This document shows positions 1-6,201 of a stretch of DNA of 9,133 bases, piece by piece (positions within the stretch are counted from its first letter, which is position 1; each line of letters starts with the position of its first letter). The stretch comes from Gammaproteobacteria bacterium (GTDB lineage: Bacteria; Pseudomonadota; Gammaproteobacteria; Poriferisulfidales; Oxydemutatoraceae): the NCBI GenBank assembly GCA_007570905.1, contig RKSI01000039.1, positions 1 through 9,133 on the forward strand, given 5' to 3'. A program made the translations under genes and the position numbers. The notes under the pieces were generated by a model that made no database searches, had not been told where the DNA came from, and saw nothing but the letters and a program-made list of their open reading frames with translations.

Positions 1-1
1 C

Positions 2-49
2 GGCGAGGGCAAATGCGGCGAAGGCAAGAGCGGGGAAGACAAGGAGTAA
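2..49 (+). CDS. C-terminal end of an HvfA-like EGKCG-repeat peptide (partial, 5' end outside window)
   Basis: Only the last 15 codons and a TAA stop are present, reading GEGKCGEGKSGEDKE. The tandem EGK-C/S-G pattern matches the low-complexity tail of HvfA-family peptides. In that family an MNIO-type iron oxidase (HvfB) with a partner protein (HvfC) modifies EGKCG cysteines to oxazolone/thioamide groups that bind copper. Here one full EGKCG is seen. The next copy has Ser in place of Cys, and the one after has decayed to EDKE, so this is the degenerate end of the repeat array. A strong terminator follows 38 bases later and the next gene runs on the opposite strand, so this is the last gene of its transcript. 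The signal peptide and most of the repeats would lie upstream, outside the window. Frame choice is supported by the coherent repeat and the stop. With only 15 residues, another Gly/Glu/Lys-rich protein is possible. Confidence 0.55.
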   Translation, partial: GEGKCGEGKSGEDKE

Positions 50-87
50 CCCGGCAACGCTAATCCGGGCCTGACCCGGCGATGGTC

Positions 88-122
88 AAACTGCCTCCCC
101 CGCCGGGGAGGCAGTTTTTTTT
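88..122 (+). terminator. Rho-independent terminator
   Basis: A perfect 10-bp stem (91-100 with 105-114) closes a CGCC loop. It is extended by three A-T pairs (88-90 with 115-117) and followed by eight T residues on the plus strand (115-122). This is a textbook intrinsic terminator for the gene ending at 49. For the opposing lipoprotein gene ending at 166, the same hairpin would be followed by only three U residues, so it is at best a weak terminator in that direction. A second GC hairpin (131-137 with 149-155) lies between the two genes but lacks a U-run for either strand. Confidence 0.9.
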
Positions 123-165
123 GTGCCCGCGCCGGGCCGCGCCAGGGCGCCCGGCCAGGCGGCTT

Positions 166-831
166 TCAGTAAACCAGTTCCACGCGCCTGTCCAGCGCGC
201 CGCCCTGGTTTTCGCCTTCCGCCGCCGCCTTCTCCTCGCCGCGGCTGACGGTCTCAATCTGCGAGGCGTCCACCCCCATCTGCATCAAGATTTGCGCCAC
301 GGCCTGCGCCCGGCGCATCGCCAGCCGCTGGTTGTACGGGCCGGACGCGACCGCGTCGGTGTGGCCCTCGAGGCGGACATTCGCGCCCGGGTTGGCCATC
401 AGGTATTGCGCGTGCAGTTGCAGCAGGTTCAGACTGCCGGCGGGGACGGTGGTGCTTTTGTACTCAAAATACACCGAGGCGCGGTTCGGCGCGCTTGCCG
501 CCTGCATCCGCCGCTGTTGCGCCGCCTCTCCCGGCATCGGGCGCATGTCGGCGGGTTCGTCGCCGACTTCGTCGGCGCCGTCTTCATCGGCGAACTCGTC
601 TTCAAATTCATCCCCGGACTCGTCCTCGAATTCGTCCTCAAACTCGTCTTCAAACTCGTCCTCGAATTCATCTTCGCCGTCTTCCTCGTATTCCTCATCC
701 TCGATGTCTTCCATTTCCGCCACTTCTTCCTCGTCGTCCTCGTAGAACCAGTCCCAAGTTTTGGACAGGGTGGAGCATCCCGCGAGGGAAAATGCCATCA
801 GAATACTGATGAAAAGTCTTTTTGTATCCAT
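166..831 (-). CDS. Pal/OmpA-family outer-membrane lipoprotein with an acidic repeat linker
   Basis: A 221-residue lipoprotein that should anchor the outer membrane non-covalently to peptidoglycan. Residues 1-18 form a lipoprotein signal peptide (positive start, hydrophobic core) ending in the lipobox LAGC with Cys19 as lipidation site. Ser follows the Cys, so the outer membrane is the expected destination. Residues 31-95 are an extremely acidic Asp/Glu linker containing tandem DEFE units (about 53-80). Residues 118-221 are an OmpA_C/Pal domain: VYFEY strand, EGHTD (155-159), YNQRLAMRRAQAV helix and a terminal RRVELVY. The Asp of GHTD and the Arg of RRVE are family diaminopimelate-binding positions. 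The start at 831 is chosen because it begins the signal peptide and has AAGGA five bases upstream; the frame stays open further upstream but that stretch is not signal-like. Typical Pal is about 170 residues, so the linker accounts for the excess. No tolB neighbour is visible, so this may be a Pal paralogue rather than Pal itself. Confidence 0.88.
   Translation of the reverse strand: MDTKRLFISILMAFSLAGCSTLSKTWDWFYEDDEEEVAEMEDIEDEEYEEDGEDEFEDEFEDEFEDEFEDESGDEFEDEFADEDGADEVGDEPADMRPMPGEAAQQRRMQAASAPNRASVYFEYKSTTVPAGSLNLLQLHAQYLMANPGANVRLEGHTDAVASGPYNQRLAMRRAQAVAQILMQMGVDASQIETVSRGEEKAAAEGENQGGALDRRVELVY
592..675 (-). repeat. 12-base tandem repeat encoding DEFE units
   Basis: Imperfect in-frame 12-base units (GACGAGTTTGAG-like on the coding strand) encode successive Asp-Glu-Phe-Glu blocks, residues about 53-80 of the lipoprotein. 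Copies differ mainly at third codon positions (GAG/GAA, GAC/GAT, TTC/TTT), with one unit changed to an ESGD variant. Beyond the repeat, both flanks remain strongly acidic without strict periodicity. Confidence 0.8.
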
Positions 832-836
832 TGGTT

Positions 837-841
837 TCCTT
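837..841 (-). promoter_or_regulatory. Ribosome binding site of the lipoprotein gene
   Basis: On the minus strand AAGGA lies five bases before the ATG at 831. It fixes the start at the signal-peptide methionine rather than at longer in-frame alternatives up to 966. Confidence 0.7.
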
Positions 842-899
842 CTTCTTTGATTGGGGGCGCGACATGTTGCACGGCGCCTTTTGTGTAAGGATTTGGTAG

Positions 900-905
900 T
901 ATAAT
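900..905 (+). promoter_or_regulatory. Candidate -10 box for the ABC exporter gene
   Basis: A perfect TATAAT hexamer lies 76 bases before the TTG start at 982, in the 150-base divergent gap. No convincing -35 lies 16-18 bases upstream: the sequence there is CTTTTG-like, and a TTGTGT at 881-886 is only 13 bases away. If used, initiation would be near 912, giving a leader of about 70 bases with GC-rich inverted repeats around 940-962. An activator or a non-standard -35 would be needed. Confidence 0.5.
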
Positions 906-907
906 CC

Positions 908-913
908 ATTATA
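908..913 (-). promoter_or_regulatory. Candidate -10 box for the lipoprotein gene
   Basis: Read on the minus strand, 913 to 908 is a perfect TATAAT, 76 bases before the ATG at 831. The expected -35 position (931-936) reads TTCGGG on this strand, a poor match. The hexamer is separated from the plus-strand TATAAT by only CC, so the two promoters would share the same DNA. Confidence 0.5.
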
Positions 914-981
914 GCGCGCTTCACTAAAAGCCCGAAAACGCCCGCCGGCGGCGGCGCGGGCCGCAAGCGGGGAAACCGGCA

Positions 982-2823
982 TTGTTCAAGGCACTAAACA
1001 GAATTCTTCACCTGCTGGGACGGCGCGGCACCCTGCAGGTGGGCGGCGTTTCCATGGTGCTGCTGTCCGGCACCGTCCTGCAATTTCTGCCGATTGTCGT
1101 GGTGCTGCCGATTATCCGCCTGATTACCCGGCCCGGCGAGCCGTTGTCGCCGCGCCTGCTGGAAGTGATTCCCGCCAACTGGCATGAGCCCATCAACCAG
1201 ATTCTGACACAGACCGATTATCAGACGCTGGTTATCAGCATGGTGATGTTCGCGGTGGCCGTGACGCTGGTCGAGGGGTTTGCCTCCATCGGCCTGAACA
1301 ACCTCAAGCATTTCTTCCTGTTCAGGAAAAAACTGATTCTGTCAAAAAAGATGTTTCAGAGGTATCTTGCCACTCCGAGCGTCAGCCACCGCGACCCCGT
1401 CAACGACATTGAGTTCGGCAGCCAGAGCCTCGGCGCAATACTCGGGAGTGTGCTGGACATCTTCCAGCAGGGCGTGTTGTTTCTGGCCTCGTTCGCCGCC
1501 ATCGTGTTCCTGTTCCCGCTGCCCGGGCTGGCCGGATTTGCCTTCCTGATAGTCACGGCGGTGCTGCTTTTCCTGGTCATAAACCCGTTTCTGGCGGCCT
1601 TCGGCGAAGAAAAAATAAGGGCGCTTGAGAAAAAACGCTTCGGTCTCAGCGATGAAATGATGGCCGTCAAGGAAATCAAGGTGCTCGGGCGCGAGAAACA
1701 TTTTTACGACAGTTTTGTCGAAAACGCGACGATACGCGAGAGGAATGAGCGGATAAAGGGCACCATCGGGCACTCTTCGCAGACGATATTTTCAAGTTTG
1801 CGGTTTTTGAGTTTGCTCGCCGGTTTCTTTGTCGCCTTGTGGCAGGGCCTGCCCAGCACCGCGCTGGTCTCGTTTCTGTTCGCCTACACCATCGTCGTGA
1901 TGAGGGCCGGCGGCTATCTGGGAAATGTCATCGGCGCGGCCATCAGCATAAAAACACAAATCAGCCGCTTCAACCTGTCCTACGACACGATGGAAAAACT
2001 CAGCGAGGAGGACGCGGCGGAGACCGACGAGTTGCTGGATTTCAACGACAGCATTGAGTTGAAAGAGGCGTCGTTTCGCTATGACACCGGGCGCGACATC
2101 GTGCTTGACGGGCTGAACCTGCGGATAGGCAAAGGCGAATGCATCGGCATCATCGGCAGGAACGGCTGCGGCAAGACAACGCTGATTGATCTTCTGACCG
2201 GCCTGGCGCGGCCCGCCGGCGGGTCGCTGCGGATAGACGGCCTTGAACTGACCGGCGCGCGCGTCCGCGACTGGCAGCGGCGAATCGGCTATGTGGTTCA
2301 GAACCCGCACATCATAGACAACACCATCGCCGCCAACATCACCCTGGGCCTCAACCCGGACGAAGTGGACCGGGAGCGTTTGCGCGAGGCGGTTGAGACC
2401 TCAAAACTCGATGAGATAATCCGCCAACTGCCCGACGGCATGGACACCGTCGTCGGCCAGAAAGGCTCGAAACTCTCCGGCGGCCAGGCGCAGCGCCTGG
2501 GGATAGCGCGCGCGCTGTACCGGGATGTGGATGTCATCGTGCTCGACGAGGCGACGAAGTCCATAGACCCGCAGACCGAGGCCGAGATTATTGACAACAT
2601 CGCCCGCATGAAGAAGGAAAAAACCATCATCATGGTCACGCACAAACTGCAAACGCTGCAGCAGTGCGACAGGATTTGCCTGCTTGAGGGAGGGCGCGTC
2701 GGCAGGCAGGGAAGTTACAGCGAGGTGGTCGGCGACGACCGGCAACTGCGCCGCGCCATTGAAAGCGCCGGCCCGCCCGGCGCGGCAGGGAGCGGGGCCG
2801 GCGCCGCGCCGGAAGTCGCCTGA
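982..2823 (+). CDS. PglK/MsbA-like ABC exporter (fused membrane and ATPase domains)
   Basis: A 613-residue half-transporter expected to act as a homodimer in the inner membrane, exporting or flipping a lipid-linked substrate. The N-terminal membrane domain (about 1-330) has hydrophobic segments near 24-48, 82-106, 164-206 and 276-320. The ATPase domain (about 355-590) shows Walker A GRNGCGKT (392-399), Q-loop Gln440, signature LSGGQ (498-502), Walker B VIVLDE (518-523) and H-loop His554. The overall arrangement and N-terminus resemble PglK/WlaB, the glycan flippase family, but MsbA-type lipid export cannot be excluded. The start is TTG with a GGGGA-like site about eight bases upstream. The frame is open back to a stop at 925-927 with no ATG or GTG in between, and the protein starts naturally at this codon. 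The D-loop reads ATKSID rather than the usual ATSALD. The C-terminus (about 595-613) is a Gly/Ala/Pro low-complexity tail. It is divergent from the lipoprotein gene and convergent with the ugd unit. Confidence 0.85.
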   Translation: MFKALNRILHLLGRRGTLQVGGVSMVLLSGTVLQFLPIVVVLPIIRLITRPGEPLSPRLLEVIPANWHEPINQILTQTDYQTLVISMVMFAVAVTLVEGFASIGLNNLKHFFLFRKKLILSKKMFQRYLATPSVSHRDPVNDIEFGSQSLGAILGSVLDIFQQGVLFLASFAAIVFLFPLPGLAGFAFLIVTAVLLFLVINPFLAAFGEEKIRALEKKRFGLSDEMMAVKEIKVLGREKHFYDSFVENATIRERNERIKGTIGHSSQTIFSSLRFLSLLAGFFVALWQGLPSTALVSFLFAYTIVVMRAGGYLGNVIGAAISIKTQISRFNLSYDTMEKLSEEDAAETDELLDFNDSIELKEASFRYDTGRDIVLDGLNLRIGKGECIGIIGRNGCGKTTLIDLLTGLARPAGGSLRIDGLELTGARVRDWQRRIGYVVQNPHIIDNTIAANITLGLNPDEVDRERLREAVETSKLDEIIRQLPDGMDTVVGQKGSKLSGGQAQRLGIARALYRDVDVIVLDEATKSIDPQTEAEIIDNIARMKKEKTIIMVTHKLQTLQQCDRICLLEGGRVGRQGSYSEVVGDDRQLRRAIESAGPPGAAGSGAGAAPEVA

Positions 2824-2842
2824 CCGCGCGGCGCGGCGCGCC
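2824..2842. other. Convergent 19-base gap, no terminator seen
   Basis: This all-G/C gap between the TGA of the ABC gene and the TAG of the small minus-strand gene contains two 8-base palindromes (CCGCGCGG and GGCGCGCC). No U-run is present on either strand, so no intrinsic terminator can be called. Read-through or factor-dependent termination is likely. Confidence 0.5.
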
Positions 2843-3076
2843 CTACTTCTCCCACTCGCGCAGAATCGGCGGCTCGCGCTTCTCCGCCAGCAAATCCGCC
2901 GCCGCCTCTTCGCTGTCGGCAAAAACCATCTTGACGGTGCAGTTGCTGTCCGCCGGCAGTTCCGCGCGCATCTCCCGCGCCCGCCGCTTCGCCTCCGGGA
3001 AGGCGTCAAAGCGGGTTATGTATTCCAGCGCCGCCAGCCCGGTGCTGCGGTGGATTTTGTAGATAAAATACGGCAT
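2843..3076 (-). CDS. Small soluble protein of unknown function (77 aa)
   Basis: I do not recognise a named family with certainty. The 77-residue protein starts MPYFIYKIH and ends PPILREWEK. It has no signal peptide, membrane segment or metal motif. Its one Cys (in DSNCTVKMVF) is isolated. The pattern suggests a small alpha/beta protein: an N-terminal strand (PYFIYKI), an Ala/Arg/Glu-rich helix (FPEAKRRAREMRAEL), a strand (TVKMVFA), then a second helix (SEEAAADLLAEKRE). Proteins of similar length and appearance, with an MPYF.YKI start and a LREWEK-type end, occur as hypotheticals in gammaproteobacteria, by recall only. The start at 3076 is preferred because an upstream extension to 3190 would overlap ugd and is Arg/Ser-rich in a non-protein-like way. 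The Shine-Dalgarno sequence is weak. It begins 16 bases after the ugd stop, so it is the probable last gene of the soe-ugd unit. Confidence 0.72.
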   Translation of the reverse strand: MPYFIYKIHRSTGLAALEYITRFDAFPEAKRRAREMRAELPADSNCTVKMVFADSEEAAADLLAEKREPPILREWEK

Positions 3077-3092
3077 CGTGTCCGGCCTGTGT

Positions 3093-4457
3093 TCAGCCCT
3101 TGTCCGGGGCAAGCGGCGCGCCGCCGACCGGGAAATAGTGGAACCCGAGTTCGCGCATCCGCGCCGCCTCGCACAGGTTCCTGAAATCATACACGACGGC
3201 GCCGCGCATCGCGCTTTTTACGCGCCGCCAGTCAAGCGCCGCAAACTCCCGCCAGTCGGTGTGCACGACCAGCGCGTCGGCGCCCGCCGCCGCCTCAAGG
3301 GCGCCGGTGCAGTATTCCACGCCGTGCAGCAGGCGCCGCAGATGGCCCATGGCGGCGGGGTCGAAGGCCTTCACCACCGCGCCGCCTTGCAGCAGGCCGG
3401 CCACCAGGTCAAGCGCGGGCGAACACCGCACATCGTCGGTGCCGGCCTTGAAGGCAAGCCCCAGCACCGCGACGGTCTTGCCAGACAGGCCGCCGAGCGC
3501 ACGCCGCACCCGTTCCGCCAGGCCCTGCTTGCGCGCCTCGTTGGAGCGCACCACGCTTTCCAGTATCGGCAGCGCCACATCGCGCCCGCGCGCGGCGGCC
3601 AGCAGCCCGAGCGTGTCTTTCGGAAAGCACGAACCGCCAAAGCCCGGCCCGGGCCGCAGGAATTCGGCGCCGATGCGCGGGTCAAGGCCGATGCCGGCGG
3701 CCACCTCGCCGATGTCCAGTTCCAGCGCCTCGCACAAATCGGCGATTTCATTGACCAGGCCGACCCGCGCCGCAAGAAAGGCGTTGGCGCCGTATTTAAT
3801 CAACTCGGCGCCGGCGCTGCTGGTGTGCACAAACGCAACGCCCTGCGCCGCCAGCGGGCGGTACAGTTCGCACATCACATCGCGGCCCGCATCGCCGTCG
3901 GCGCCGATGACCACCCGGTGCGGGTGCATGAAGTCGTCCACCGCCCGCCCTTCGCGCAGAAACTCGGGATTGGACACCACATCAAATGTCCCCGCAAATG
4001 TTCCCGCAGGGGGCGCCGCGCCGCCCTGCTTCGCCAGCGCCTGCGCCACCGCCTCGCGCACCGCGCCGCAGGTGCCCACCGGCACGGTGGACTTGACGGC
4101 GACCACCGTGCGCTCGCCAAACACCGCCACCGCGCCGCTCGCCGCCGCCAGCACCGCCGATCTGTCGGGGCGCCCGTCGGCGCCGGGCGGCGTGTCCACC
4201 GCGATGACAACCGCCTGCACAACCGCCTGCGTGGCGCGCGCGTCATCGCAGCGGTCGGTGAAAAACAGCCGCCCGGCGCGCACATTGGCCGCAATCAGCG
4301 GTTCCAGGCCCGGCTCGTGAATCGGCACATCGCCGGCGTTGAGGCGGCGTATCCTGTCGGCGTCAATGTCCACGCAGGTCACGCGGTTGCCCCACTGCGC
4401 GAAGCAGGCGCCGCAAACCAGCCCGACATAGCCGGCGCCGACAACGACGATGTTCAT
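3093..4457 (-). CDS. ugd: UDP-glucose 6-dehydrogenase
   Basis: Oxidises UDP-glucose to UDP-glucuronate with two NAD+ in the cytosol, supplying precursor for capsule, exopolysaccharide or LPS sugars. From the chosen start it is 454 residues, normal for the family. Visible features are the Rossmann GAGYVG (7-12), the NAD-domain KSTVPVGT (122-129), NPEFLREG (163-170), the catalytic-region Lys221 in ELIKYGANAF, the active-site Cys277 in GFGGSCFPKDT, and the C-terminal UDP-binding domain (AFKAGTDDVR, about 335-344). The start at 4457 (MNIVVVG) matches where family members begin. An in-frame ATG at 4475 would add six residues (MTGAPG), and neither has a clear ribosome site. It lies directly after soeC with a 13- to 31-base gap and so is probably co-transcribed with it. 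An in-frame 12-base duplication (AGTF-AGTF) sits just before the conserved DVVSNPEF strand. All key residues are present, so it should be active. Confidence 0.95.
   Translation of the reverse strand: MNIVVVGAGYVGLVCGACFAQWGNRVTCVDIDADRIRRLNAGDVPIHEPGLEPLIAANVRAGRLFFTDRCDDARATQAVVQAVVIAVDTPPGADGRPDRSAVLAAASGAVAVFGERTVVAVKSTVPVGTCGAVREAVAQALAKQGGAAPPAGTFAGTFDVVSNPEFLREGRAVDDFMHPHRVVIGADGDAGRDVMCELYRPLAAQGVAFVHTSSAGAELIKYGANAFLAARVGLVNEIADLCEALELDIGEVAAGIGLDPRIGAEFLRPGPGFGGSCFPKDTLGLLAAARGRDVALPILESVVRSNEARKQGLAERVRRALGGLSGKTVAVLGLAFKAGTDDVRCSPALDLVAGLLQGGAVVKAFDPAAMGHLRRLLHGVEYCTGALEAAAGADALVVHTDWREFAALDWRRVKSAMRGAVVYDFRNLCEAARMRELGFHYFPVGGAPLAPDKG
3984..4007 (-). repeat. In-frame 12-base tandem duplication in ugd
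   Basis: Two adjacent 12-base units (AAATGTCCCCGC and AAATGTTCCCGC on the plus strand) differ at one base and encode AGTF twice (residues 151-158), in the loop before DVVSNPEF. Confidence 0.85.
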
Positions 4458-4488
4458 GCCGGGCGCGCCGGTCATGGCGCAGGCGAAA

Positions 4489-5430
4489 TCAGGTTTGCCG
4501 CCTGCCGTGATAAAGATTCACGACATGCTGCGCTTCGGCGAAGAACAGCCAGCGTTCAATGAAGATGCCGGCCAGCGCCAGCGCCGGCGCCGCCAGCGCC
4601 GCAGGCCGCACCGCCAGCGCCTGCGCGAGGCCGGCCAGCAGCAGCAGCGCCGGCAGCACAAAGCCCAGAATGAAGACGCACCAGCGCAGCAGCACGCGCC
4701 GCCGGCGCGCCAGTTGAAAGCCGAATTCCTCGGTCAGAAAAGTCCCGGCGCCGTGCCCGACATCCAGCAGGCGCACATTGGCGCGCGTGAAGCCGGTCGC
4801 CGTGTTGATGGTCGGCCCCTGCGGCGGCGCTATCCATGCGTAGTAGGCCAGTTTCATCAGCGCGCCGGCGGCGAGCAGGCCGAGCGCAATCTCCATCTCA
4901 AACGCGCTGACCTGGCCGCCGGCAAGGTCTTGCAGCGCCAGCAGCAGCAGGTGGCCGGTCATCAGCGCCAGCACCACATAGTTGACCGGCGTCAGCGGCG
5001 TGTGCCACTGGCGGATGGTTTTCAGGCAGGCGTAAATCATGCCGGTTGAAAACACCGTGGCCAGCGCAATCAGGCCAATCAGCAGCGACACCGCCACCCA
5101 CACCGGGTTGTCGAGGGCGTTGGCGCGCGTCCACCACAGCGCCGTGTAGGCGAGCGCCAGCGGATAGAAGATGATGGCGAGCACCGCCTCGCGCGCCAGC
5201 CACGATGTCCTGAAACGGCTGAACGCACGCCACGCATTCTTCGGCCTGGCGAGATGCAGCGTTGATGAAACCAGCCCCAATGTCGTCAGCACAAGGCCGG
5301 CAACGCACGCCGACAGCGCCGCCCCGGTCTGCGGCGCGCCGAACAGCCCGGCGACGGCCAGCACGATGAACAGCCCCAGCCCGGCGCCGGAGACGACCGT
5401 GAAAAAGATGATGGACAGGGCCGGTTGCAT
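4489..5430 (-). CDS. soeC: Sulfite dehydrogenase membrane anchor SoeC (DmsC-type)
   Basis: A 313-residue integral membrane protein of the DmsC anchor family, expected to hold SoeAB on the cytoplasmic face and pass electrons to quinone. Eight hydrophobic helices can be drawn at about 5-30, 38-60, 81-100, 109-136, 150-168, 178-200, 247-272 and 276-297, the usual DmsC topology. A 45-residue hydrophilic loop (about 201-246) lies between helices 6 and 7. Family-like features are SSTLHLARPKNAWRAF after helix 2 and FSTGMIYACLKTIRQW at the end of helix 4. A DmsC-type rather than NrfD-type anchor favours Soe over polysulfide or tetrathionate reductases. The gene starts 36 bases after soeB; the Shine-Dalgarno sequence is weak (GAGG very close to the ATG). 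Sulfite specificity rests on the neighbouring SoeA and SoeB. Confidence 0.88.
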   Translation of the reverse strand: MQPALSIIFFTVVSGAGLGLFIVLAVAGLFGAPQTGAALSACVAGLVLTTLGLVSSTLHLARPKNAWRAFSRFRTSWLAREAVLAIIFYPLALAYTALWWTRANALDNPVWVAVSLLIGLIALATVFSTGMIYACLKTIRQWHTPLTPVNYVVLALMTGHLLLLALQDLAGGQVSAFEMEIALGLLAAGALMKLAYYAWIAPPQGPTINTATGFTRANVRLLDVGHGAGTFLTEEFGFQLARRRRVLLRWCVFILGFVLPALLLLAGLAQALAVRPAALAAPALALAGIFIERWLFFAEAQHVVNLYHGRRQT

Positions 5431-5466
5431 GGCCTCGGTGTCCGCCGCCCGCCGCGCGCCGGGGGT

Positions 5467-6201
5467 CTATCGGGCCACCGCCCGGTTGACCCAGTTCTTG
5501 ACGCGCGCCGCCAGGCCGCCGCCGCTGTCGCCGCCGGCGTCATCGGCGCCGCCGGCGCCGGCGGGCGCGTCGTGGGGCGGCACCTGCGCGGGCTTGCGCG
5601 GTTTCAGATAAAGGTTGGTGGGGTTGTAGCCGAGTTCCGGCATCAACTGCCCGCCGTCGCGCTCGCGCACCAGCGTCGAGACTTCGGAGTCGGGGTCGTC
5701 GAGGTCGCCGAAAAACCGCGCGTGGGCCGGGCAGGTCAGCACGCAGGCCGGCTGGCGCTCCTCCTCCGGCAGTTCCTCGTCGTAGATGCGGTCAACGCAA
5801 AGCGTGCATTTTTTCATCACGCCGTCCTCGCGGTCGAGTTCGCGCGCGCCGTACGGGCACGCCCACGCGCAGTAGTTGCAGCCCATGCACTTGTCCTGGT
5901 CCACCAGCACGATGCCGTCCTCGGGGCGCTTCCACGAGGCCCCGGTGGGGCACACGGTGACGCAGTCGGCGTCTTCGCAGTGCATGCACGACATCGGGAA
6001 GTGCACGGTCTTGCTGCCGGGATAGTCGCCGACCTCGTAATGGCGGATGCGGTTGAACCACACGCCGGACGGGTCCTTGCCGAAGGGCCGGTAATCGGAC
6101 AGCGGCCCGGTCGTGCCGGAAGTGTTCCATTGCTTGCAGGCCACCGCGCAGGCGTTGCAGCCGACGCAGGTGTCGAGGTCTATGACCAGCCCCAGTTTCA
6201 T
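5467..6201 (-). CDS. soeB: Sulfite dehydrogenase iron-sulfur subunit SoeB
   Basis: A 244-residue four-cluster ferredoxin of the DmsB/PsrB/SoeB type that carries electrons from SoeA to SoeC. Sixteen cysteines fall in four groups: 12/15/18/22, 72/75/80/84, 105/108/111/115 and 132/135/153/157, enough for four [4Fe-4S] clusters. No cluster Cys is replaced. There is no Tat or Sec signal, in keeping with a cytoplasmic complex. Residues 204-229 are a Pro/Gly/Ala/Asp low-complexity linker, followed by a short basic amphipathic helix (LAARVKNWVNRAVAR, 230-244). The ATG overlaps the soeA stop as ATGA, and AGGAGG lies five bases upstream, so translation is probably coupled to soeA. Confidence 0.93.
   Translation of the reverse strand: MKLGLVIDLDTCVGCNACAVACKQWNTSGTTGPLSDYRPFGKDPSGVWFNRIRHYEVGDYPGSKTVHFPMSCMHCEDADCVTVCPTGASWKRPEDGIVLVDQDKCMGCNYCAWACPYGARELDREDGVMKKCTLCVDRIYDEELPEEERQPACVLTCPAHARFFGDLDDPDSEVSTLVRERDGGQLMPELGYNPTNLYLKPRKPAQVPPHDAPAGAGGADDAGGDSGGGLAARVKNWVNRAVAR

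Noticed and set aside
65..79. Small hairpin CCGGG-N5-CCCGG before the terminator
   Set aside because: Only a 5-bp stem with no U-run; the adjacent hairpin at 88-122 explains termination.
82..888. Plus-strand open frame of 268 codons over the lipoprotein gene
   Set aside because: It begins inside the terminator hairpin, and its hydrophobic part is the antisense of the acidic repeat (GAG/GAC read as CTC/GTC). The minus-strand lipobox and OmpA domain are clearly the real product.
832..966. Longer start for the lipoprotein at 966
   Set aside because: It would bury the lipoprotein signal peptide 45 residues inside the protein, cross the candidate promoter, and lose the good AAGGA site.
2401..3009. 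Minus-strand open frame of 202 codons overlapping the end of the ABC gene
   Set aside because: It is antisense to the ATPase motifs and overlaps the 77-residue gene in another frame; low-complexity Arg-rich translation.
3077..3190. Longer start for the small protein at 3190
   Set aside because: It would overlap the ugd coding end by about 100 bases, and the added residues are unlike the rest of the protein.
3078..4562. A 494-codon plus-strand open frame antisense to ugd (and a 353-codon one at 3259-4320)
   Set aside because: The translation is Arg/His/Ala-rich with no recognisable domain, while the minus strand encodes a full Ugd with all motifs. Long antisense frames are expected in GC-rich genes.
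4560..4660. Dense GCCAGCGCC/GCCGGC-like repeats resembling a repeat array
   Set aside because: These are Ala/Leu-rich transmembrane codons of soeC in a GC-rich genome; spacing is irregular and there is no unit structure.
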